NCBI GenBank assembly: GCA_963790585.1
Contig: CAWBOY010000007.1
Location: 800,602 to 864,601 of the forward strand
Reading direction: 5' to 3'
From: CAWBOY01 sp963790585
Lineage (GTDB): Bacteria > Planctomycetota > Planctomycetia > Gemmatales > Gemmataceae
Length of the DNA: 64,000 bases
The notes beneath the pieces are model-generated. The model was not told the DNA's origin. It saw nothing but the letters and a program-made list of their open reading frames with translations, and ran no database searches. Positions within the stretch are counted from its first letter, which is position 1. Every line of letters starts with the position of its first letter. This document shows, one piece after another, positions 7,957-15,100 of the stretch. Position numbers and translations under genes: made by a program.

Positions 7957-8712
7957 ATGAACGCATCGATAAAACGCGAAACGACCGTCGCACTTGGCTG
8001 GCAACTCGAGTCCGCCCGTCTCATTGCCTTCCCAACGGAATCGCCGCTTTTTTTGGACCAGCATTGGTGGCTAGATCTAACGTCCGGTCAAGCAGAGGGA
8101 CTAACCTCCGCTCAAAAAAAGAACCTCCGCGAAGAACGTGTCAACTTCGATGGCGTTAGTCTTTCTCTGCGCATAGGCCCTACTTGGGTGGAGTGGTCAA
8201 TTCAGCCGATCGGTGATTTGGAAGGGCAATCGGCCGCGTACCCGGTAATTGGGCCGTACTGGGAAAAAGTCAATTGGTTCGTCGAATTGCTGACACCGTG
8301 GCTGGCCAATCTACGCACGCCTCTTCTGCGACTTGCGTTCACGGGAAAGTTACTTCAAGCCGCCGCCACCCAGGAAGAAGCGTATCAAGTCCTAAGCACC
8401 CACCTTCGGACTTTGCATTTGGGCTCGAATCCAAACGATTTACTGTTCCAAGTGAACAGACGCAGGATTTCAACTGTGGTGCCTGACTTACCGATCAATC
8501 GCGTGTCCACTTGGTCCAAACGCAACCTTACTATTTCTGGGTCATACGCCACTCCGTTTAGTTGGCCCGATAACTGTTACAGTGCCTTGGAATTGGACAT
8601 GAATACAGCTCCGGAGAGGCCTATTCCGCTGCCACAACAGTCGTTGTCTCCGCTTTTTCGAGAGCTAGCGACCTTTGGCGTCGAAATTGCACAGTACGGA
8701 GACATTCCATGA
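7957..8712 (+). CDS. Unknown protein, first gene of the HNH cassette
   Basis: A 251-residue protein with a GAGGA site 8 bases before its ATG. No signal peptide and no membrane segment. It is rich in aromatic residues (FLDQHWWLDLTSG, GPTWVEWSIQP, YWEKVNWFVELLTPW), which suggests a compact globular protein. I do not recognise the family; a distant likeness to the TIGR04255 group was considered but is unproven. Its stop overlaps the next start as ATGA, so it forms a coupled operon with the two following genes, ending with an HNH nuclease. Confidence 0.7.
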   Translation: MNASIKRETTVALGWQLESARLIAFPTESPLFLDQHWWLDLTSGQAEGLTSAQKKNLREERVNFDGVSLSLRIGPTWVEWSIQPIGDLEGQSAAYPVIGPYWEKVNWFVELLTPWLANLRTPLLRLAFTGKLLQAAATQEEAYQVLSTHLRTLHLGSNPNDLLFQVNRRRISTVVPDLPINRVSTWSKRNLTISGSYATPFSWPDNCYSALELDMNTAPERPIPLPQQSLSPLFRELATFGVEIAQYGDIP

Positions 8713-9062
8713 TGAACTCCGTATTAGAAATGCCCGCCTTTGGAAATGCGTTCGCCTATAGCTTTCTTCTACAAGGCATCGGCGCCAATTCTACACAGAG
8801 TTACTCGCTGAACGATCGAGAGAGCCTCTTTCCAATGCCAGGGACCATCGAGTGGGGTCATCTTAACCGACGCCGAGCGGAGCTAATATGGAGAAAAGTA
8901 CGCGGCGAGCTATCAAAGCGAGAAGAACAAGAATTAGATTGGCTCCAGCGAGAAACTTTTGCCGCGGTTGAACAGGCTTTTCCCCGTCCGCCTGCTAATC
9001 TCCGCCGTTTGGAGGAACTGGAACAGCGATTGAAAGAGAGGCTCGAGTCGGAGGGGCGTTGA
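8709..9062 (+). CDS. Small helical protein, middle gene of the HNH cassette
   Basis: A 117-residue protein whose ATG overlaps the upstream stop and whose TGA abuts the next ATG (TGAATG). The second half is strongly helical and charged (RRRAELIWRKVRGELSKREE, then LRRLEELEQRLKERLE), consistent with a coiled coil or a partner-binding helix. The ELIWRK and REEQELDWL spacing recalls small antitoxin-like or adaptor proteins. No family recognised. The tight packing implies that it works together with the HNH protein. Confidence 0.65.
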   Translation: MMNSVLEMPAFGNAFAYSFLLQGIGANSTQSYSLNDRESLFPMPGTIEWGHLNRRRAELIWRKVRGELSKREEQELDWLQRETFAAVEQAFPRPPANLRRLEELEQRLKERLESEGR

Positions 9063-9686
9063 ATGGATCTTCCGAATCCGTTCGTTTTTCCGTCGTCCAT
9101 TCCTACACGCAGACACGGGCCATTCGCCTACGACAATTACCGATCCTATAAGGATTGGTTACGCGACGAGTTCGTCTTCCGCTGTGTTTATTGTTTGGAG
9201 CGCGAAACCTGGCATCCCAGCCGTCAAGCGGCATTTGCCGTCGAACACATTATCCCAAGGGTCCTTCGGCCCGACTTGATTTGCGATTATGACAACCTGG
9301 CTTATGCTTGTCTACGGTGCAATTCATTGAAGCAAGACGCCCTAACGCTCGACTCGTCTAGAATCGCGCTGGCTGAACACCTCTCTTTCCAGCCAGACGG
9401 CACGGTTATGGGTCTCACTAATGACGGTCGAGAATTCATTCTGCTTTTTCATCTTGACCAAGCGCCGGCAGCTGAGGTGCGCATTGAGAAACTTATCGTT
9501 CGACAATTGAAAAGGCGCTATCCCGACCAACCAGAGGTCGATCAGCTCTATTGCGAAACGTTCGGCTTTCCCTCAGACCTCTCTGATCTTCGAGCGAAGC
9601 GACCAGCAGGTAATTCCCGACCTGAGGGAGTCGACGCCTGTTACTTTATGCGCAGGCATAATGGGACGTTGCCGGGAGTATACTGA
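9063..9686 (+). CDS. HNH endonuclease
   Basis: A 207-residue protein with a complete zinc-stabilised HNH core: C41-x2-C44, then AVEHIIPR with His62, DNLAYACLRCNSLK with Asn78, and the pair C83-x2-C86 followed by Asn87. This is the beta-beta-alpha-metal fold that cuts DNA. The rest of the protein has no added recognition domain that I can see. It is the last gene of a three-gene operon with overlapping junctions, which suggests that the two upstream proteins supply targeting or control. Candidates are a defence or mobile-element function; no direct evidence decides. Confidence 0.82.
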   Translation: MDLPNPFVFPSSIPTRRHGPFAYDNYRSYKDWLRDEFVFRCVYCLERETWHPSRQAAFAVEHIIPRVLRPDLICDYDNLAYACLRCNSLKQDALTLDSSRIALAEHLSFQPDGTVMGLTNDGREFILLFHLDQAPAAEVRIEKLIVRQLKRRYPDQPEVDQLYCETFGFPSDLSDLRAKRPAGNSRPEGVDACYFMRRHNGTLPGVY

Positions 9687-9792
9687 TTCCTAAAGTTCTA
9701 AAGAATCATCCCACTCTAACATTCACTCCAAAACCCACCGAGTCTGATGCGTAAGCGAAGTCGGTGACGCATTCCTCACGCCTACATCAGTT

Positions 9793-10547
9793 TTAGATCG
9801 GTTTTCGCGCCACCGCATACAGCGAATTGGATTTGTACGAAAACGGCTCCTCGCTTATCGAGCCATAACTCCGGACGTCCACAAATCCCGCCTCCGTCAG
9901 CATTTCGCAAACCTGGCGATAGGTATAACAGCGATGCGAAGCCTGACGTTTCACAGCCTCGCCGCCGCGAATGAGCGTATACTCAGTCAAAACGCGGCCT
10001 TGGGCGGGGTCGTATCGCTCATCCTCAATAAAATAAATGTCGCCTACCAACTCCCAATTGCGTTCTTGAAACTTCGATAAGCGCGATTCCAATACCATCG
10101 AATGATCCAAAACGAAACGATGCCCGGTTTCAGACTTTCAAAGACTGCTTTCAAAAACGCGGCGTTGCCCGCATCGTCGAGGTATCCAAAACTATTGCCG
10201 AAACAATAGGCGCCGTCGAACGCTTCGTGGAAATCGATGTCGCGCATGTTGCGCTGGAGCCACGTAATCGGCGGCAGGTTCGCGCCAGCGGTTCTAGCGG
10301 CGCTGAGGAACGCCGCGGAGCCGTCGACGCCGGTCATTTGATACCCCAGGCCCGCGAAAGCGAGGGCATGGCGGCCGCCGCCGCACGGGACGTCGAGAAG
10401 CTTCGCGGGCGGCTCGACCTGGAGCATCTTCTTGAGGAACTCAACCTCAGCGCGCGTATACGCCTCCGGAACGGCCCCCAACCACATCTCGACAATGAGT
10501 TGATCGTTGAAGAAATCGCGCCACCAATCGTCGGCTACGTTGAACAC
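9793..10547 (-). CDS. Class I SAM-dependent methyltransferase (frameshifted)
   Basis: The N-terminal part (MFNVADDWWRDFF) has the SAM-binding motif LLDVPCGGGRHALAFA, the acidic GYQMTGVDGSAAFL and the CFGNSFGYL segment. Near 10121-10126 one base is missing; the sequence continues in another frame as HRFVLDHSMVLESRL and ends with SYKSNSLYAVARKPI. Joined, the product is about 251 residues, the usual size of this family (PF13649 type). Substrate unknown. Both halves are well preserved, so a sequencing indel is likelier than decay. It may be cotranscribed with the small membrane protein upstream at 10801. Confidence 0.78.
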
Positions 10548-10561
10548 GAAGATCCCTTCGG

Positions 10562-10801
10562 TTAGCCGCCATTATTAGGTAGATTCGCCCTTTCGCTACT
10601 TTCTTTCGCCGTCATCATGCGGGACCAAAACGCTGTAAACACCAGGACAATGATTACAAAGATCACCGCTTTCTCAACCCAGAGATCAAGTTCGGTGAGC
10701 GTGCCCCAGCCCTTGCGCAGGCCCGTGGTCACCGTGATGGCGGCGACGATGAGCAAGCCTTCCAACAGAGCCCAAGGGAGAGCGGCACGCCAATGTTTCA
10801 T
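10562..10801 (-). CDS. Small membrane protein with two transmembrane segments
   Basis: A 79-residue protein: helix 1 about ALPWALLEGLLIVAAITVT, helix 2 about KAVIFVIIVLVFTAFW, then a short charged tail. The short loop between the helices carries a basic residue pair, so the N-terminus is probably inside. The gene ends 14 bases before the methyltransferase start. No family recognised. Confidence 0.6.
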   Translation of the reverse strand: MKHWRAALPWALLEGLLIVAAITVTTGLRKGWGTLTELDLWVEKAVIFVIIVLVFTAFWSRMMTAKESSERANLPNNGG

Positions 10802-10843
10802 GGGTTGATCCTGTCAGGTGCGGCTCATCTGGTTTCAATTACG

Positions 10844-11296
10844 CTATCGTAGCAGATAGAAAATGTCGGTCCGAGGCGGCGCCGCGGGGTCGGTCATATG
10901 GCCATAGACTTCCCAGCTGGGCCCCGCGAGAGAATGGCCCTGTTCCTTGCACCATTTGTGAATCGCATCGTGGGCTTGCTTGAGCAAATTGTACGGCCCG
11001 ATATGCGCTACCGTGGCGACCGTGCCGGCGGGCGTGTTCGAGCAGACCACGCGATCATTTCCGACGAAAGATTGTGGCACCTCAACGCCCACTTCGAGGT
11101 TGAATGCGCCGTTGCTATCGTGATCGACGTAGAGAGCGACATGCCGGCCTGGGTTCGGGACTTGCGCGGCTTTGACGTAATTCCAGACCTCGCCGCACGC
11201 TGCGGTGATTACCTTCGAAAGTTCCGGGATGGTAGCCCGACAGCGGACGGCCGCGATGATTTGTGCTTCGACCTGTTGAATCGTCGGATTCGGCAT
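10844..11296 (-). CDS. GyrI-like / AraC effector-binding-domain protein
   Basis: A 150-residue protein with the GyrI-like pattern: an N-terminal helix-strand unit, VALYVDHDSNGAFNLEVGVEV, then PAGTVATVAHIGPYNLLKQA and the final PRTDIFYLLR, where the conserved acidic residue and the aromatic cleft of this fold lie. Members bind small hydrophobic molecules and occur alone or joined to AraC/MerR regulators; this one stands alone. Ligand unknown. Confidence 0.8.
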   Translation of the reverse strand: MPNPTIQQVEAQIIAAVRCRATIPELSKVITAACGEVWNYVKAAQVPNPGRHVALYVDHDSNGAFNLEVGVEVPQSFVGNDRVVCSNTPAGTVATVAHIGPYNLLKQAHDAIHKWCKEQGHSLAGPSWEVYGHMTDPAAPPRTDIFYLLR

Positions 11297-11352
11297 CGCC
11301 GCTCCTTTTTCGACAACGAAGGGATAGCAGTGCGTGTTTGCAAATAGAAGAC

Positions 11353-11434
11353 CGTGGCCGGGGTCGGTACTCCGACCCCGGTTCTCTGGAATCGCTCGAA
11401 CTAAACCGGGGTCGGAGTACCGACCCCGGCCACG
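11353..11434. repeat. Nested inverted repeat, GTGGCCGGGGTCGG family (copy 1)
   Basis: Perfect 31-base arms at 11353-11383 and 11404-11434 with a 20-base loop. Each arm is itself a hairpin, CCGGGGTCGG-tact-CCGACCCCGG. The same element recurs at 59120-59201 and 61035-61124. Two REP-like hairpins in inverted order make a REPIN-type structure. It lies between the GyrI-like gene and the ECF sigma gene. Confidence 0.88.
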
Positions 11435-11550
11435 ACCTGCAATTTATTGAATGAACGTCTGATTCAGAACAATAGGAGTCCGTGTTTGTACATAGAAGGT
11501 TACCGAAATTTGCCCTCTCGGCAATCCGGCACTTCCTTTGCCTCGTCTGA

Positions 11551-12133
11551 ATGGTTGAAGGTATGACGAGAACCGTAACCAGCGCCTGTGTCAAACCTGC
11601 GTCTCCACCCGCGCCGCCGCCGGATTGCCCCCCTGGCGAGCTGCTCGTGCAGACCTTTAATCTGCTGCGCGATGACCTCGTCAGTACCCTTTGGTTTATG
11701 CTGGGCAATGGCGACGACGCTCAGGACGTCGCTCAGGATGTGTTCCTGCGGTGCTGGCGAGCCCAGGCGTCGTTGCCGGAGATTAAAGATCTTCGAGCGT
11801 GGATTTTTCGAGTGGGACTGAACGCTGCCAAGGATTTGCAGCGCAGCGCCTGGCGTCGCCGGGTGAAGCCGCTGCTGGGAGCTGAAGTGATACCTATGCG
11901 AGAATCAAACTCGCCCACGGATGGCCTGGAAGAAGAGGAATCGCTGGAGCAATTGCGCCACGCGCTTCTTCTTTGCGCCCGAAGAGAAAGAAGTCTTTCT
12001 TTTGCGGCAAAATGGTGAGATGACCTACGAGGAGATTGCGGAGCAATCGAACCGGCCGGTCGGCACCATCAAGACGCAAATGCGGAGCGCGCTACAGAAA
12101 TTGCGAAAGGTTTTAGTGCCCTGTCCTGAATGA
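11551..12133 (+). CDS. ECF sigma factor paired with the macroglobulin-anti-sigma protein (frameshifted)
   Basis: Region 2 is clear (LLRDDLVSTLWFMLGNGDDA, QDVAQDVFLRCWRAQ, DLRAWIFRVGLNAAKD). Near 11968 one surplus base breaks the frame; region 4 continues in the other frame as PEEKEVFLLRQNGEMTYEEI, then RPVGTIKTQMRSALQKLRK, and stops at 12133. Joined, the length is about 194 residues, normal for an ECF factor. The gene lies 49 bases upstream of a protein with a zinc-finger anti-sigma domain, the standard order for a sigma/anti-sigma pair. Chosen start 11551; an in-frame ATG at 11563 is also possible. Confidence 0.82.
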
Positions 12134-12182
12134 TCGTTCAGGCATCGCGCGGCCAAACGCCATTCGTTTCGTGGAGTGAATC

Positions 12183-15100
12183 ATGGATCGCTGTCAGGCC
12201 ACCAAGGCACAGCTTTTGGAATATGTTTATGACTTGCTCGATGAGAGCGAGCAAACCGCGCTGCGCACGCATGTTGACGCTTGCCCCTCCTGCCAAGCTT
12301 CCCTGGTCGCCGTTCGGTCTCAGAAGACACTCTTGGCCGCGGCGGCGCGCAAGGAATTTCCCAACGTTCATTTCGTCGCCCCATCTCAGGAAACACCCGT
12401 CTCGTTACCGTTTCAGCAGCCGAAGCACGAACGACGTCGGAGCTGGCGTCGTTGGGCCGTGGCGGCGGCCGTGTTGTTGACCTGTGCCGGCCTTGGTTTT
12501 CCTGCTTACTTCGTGACCAATGACATCACACGAACCCATCAAGTCGTGGCCGATTATAAGAATGAACTCGATCGTACCCACGCTCGCCGTGAAGAGGCCG
12601 TCGAGCTATTGGCTGCGCTGCCCACGCAGTTTTCCAGGGAAACTGAGGAGCTGCGCCAGGTAGAACTCAAGGAAGCATTGAAGGTCGAGCTTGTCGGTGC
12701 GGCTACGTTGACGAATGGCCTCTCGAATACGCTGCAAATCCGCACGTCCAATCTCAGAGGCGAGGCTACCGGAGCAACCGTCACCGCGTTTCTCGCCGAT
12801 GAACTTGGCCGTCGCGCCCCCCTCCTGCCGGTTCAACCGCGCCCGGAAGAATTAGGAAGCTATCAGGTTTCCTTGCCCATGGATCTGTCGCTATTGCCGA
12901 CGAAGGCGCCGCTCTTGATCGTCGAAGCCTGGCGCGAGGGCGGGGCCAAGGTCGAGTTACGCCAGGGGCTGGAGATTGCGCCTCCGAGCGCTCAGACCCA
13001 TCTCGTTACCGATCGACCAATCTATCGACCAGGCGATACAGTATATTTCCGATCTCTGACTCTCGATCGAGCGACGCTGCGGCCGCTTAGCGAACGCTTG
13101 CAACTGAATTACTTCGTCACGCCACCTTCGGGCGAGCCGCTTGTTATCACGGGCACCGATCAACTCGCCCAGGAAGACCCGAAGACTGGCAAGCGCACCG
13201 GCGTGGTCGGGCCAGACGGCAAGCCGACCTTTGGCATCGGCGCGGCCAGTTTTCGGCTCGCCGAAAACGCGCCCGTCGGTGATTACACCGTCACGGTTCG
13301 GCCATCGCTCGATAGCGTCGAAAGTGCGACCCGGGTCTTTCCCGAGCAGAGCCGAACCTTCACTGTAGCGCCGTACACGCGGCCACGGATTCTCAAGAAG
13401 GTGGATCTGGTTTCCGCCCCAGACGCTCTCGGCGAGGACATGGTCGTGCGTTGTGAAGCGTCAAAGCCGTCCGGTGAACCGTTGGCCCAACGGCCGATTT
13501 CCGCCTCGCTCCGCATTGATGGTAAGGACCTGGATGCCAAAGGGTTGCTCGCTCCGAAACCAATCACGGCGACGACCAACGCCAATGGCGTAGCCGAACT
13601 TCGCTTCAAACTGCCAACGCAAGTCGAGCAAGGCGTGATGAACCTGACCGTGCAATTCAGCGATGGCGTGAATGTCGAGTCTGTTGTCAAGTCGCTGCCG
13701 TTGATCGCGGGCCCGCTTCAGGTGGAATTCTTTCCCGAAGGTGGCGAGACGCTGCTGGCCGGTGTGCCGAATCGGGTTTATTTTCAGGCCCGAACCGCCT
13801 CGGGCCAACCGATCGACCTGTCGGGGAAACTTCTCGAAGACGGTCGGGCGCTCGATGTCGTCGTTCGCACTCTGCATGACGATGCTCAGCCAGCGCTCAA
13901 TCAAGGGCGCGGCAGTTTCACGTTTACGCCTCAACAAGGCAAGCGCTATGCGCTCGAGTTGCCGAGCCGCAATGGTGCCGTCATCCGCGACCTGCCTCCC
14001 GTTCGTACATCTGGAGTTTTGCTGAGCGTTCCCGATGCCGTGGACGATGCGAACAAACCGCTCAAGGTTCTCGTACAGGGTCAACGTCAACGCGCAGTGC
14101 TTGTCGCCGTCTCTTGTCGCGGCATAATACTTGACACAGCGCGGCTGGCACCAAATGAAACGGAAGCCCGGCTGAATCCACGTTCCACCACCGGCGGCGT
14201 TTGTCGAGTCACGGTCTACGACGAGCCGTCCGCCGACAGATCGTCGCCGCGCCCGCTGGCGGAGCGGCTTATCTTTCGACGGCCCACGAAAACGTTGGAC
14301 CTTGCCCTAAAGGCTGACAAGGATGGTTATGCCCCCGGAGAGACCGCCCAGGTTGCGCTCACTGCCCGCGATCAATCAGGAGTCGAGGTCCCGGCTATCG
14401 GTCTCGTCAGCGTGATCGATCGCAGCGTCTTGTCGCTGGCGAACGATCGTATTGCCCACAGTATGCCGGCCCATTTCCTGCTCGCGGTCGAAGCGAATCG
14501 GCCCAACGACTTGGAGAATGCCGACATCCTGCTCAGCTCTCAACCTGGAGCGGCCGCAGCGCTCGATCTCCTTCTCGGAACGCAAGGTTGGCGCGCCTAT
14601 GTCGCGCCTGATTGGTCCTGGCTGTGCCGTTCGCCTGCCTACTGGCTGAGGATCGGCCTCGAGCAGTTACTGGCACCTTCGGAGGCTCCGTCCGACGCCA
14701 ATCGTCTTCTCGTTCGCGCCGCCCACACGCCGATTGGCGGTCCAGCGTTTCGTGAATCGTTGGCCAAGATAAGCAATGGCTATCAAAACAAGGAAGTTCT
14801 GTTACGTAAACAATTTGTCGTTGCCCAGTTCAAAGTGGACTCGCTACGCGCGGATCCGGAGGTCCAGGCCGCGACCGCACGGCTCAATGACTATCAGCGC
14901 GGGCTTGAACGTCTGCGTGGTCTGGTACTGCCCCTGGTCACATTGGTATTGACGTTTACTACGGCGGGTCTTTTGTGGCGCTCACGCAAACACCTGTATT
15001 CCTGGCGGCCCGCTTTGATAACAGGAATCGTCGCCGTCGCCTCACTGTTGCTGACGTTGGGATGGAGGCCTCAAGTAGGAGTGCCCCTTCCTGTGGACTT

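Noticed and set aside
7718..7960. Small plus-strand reading frame ending in an ATGA overlap with the HNH cassette
   Set aside because: No ATG in a sensible position, no family pattern, and its first part overlaps the previous gene. A tiny leader peptide cannot be excluded.
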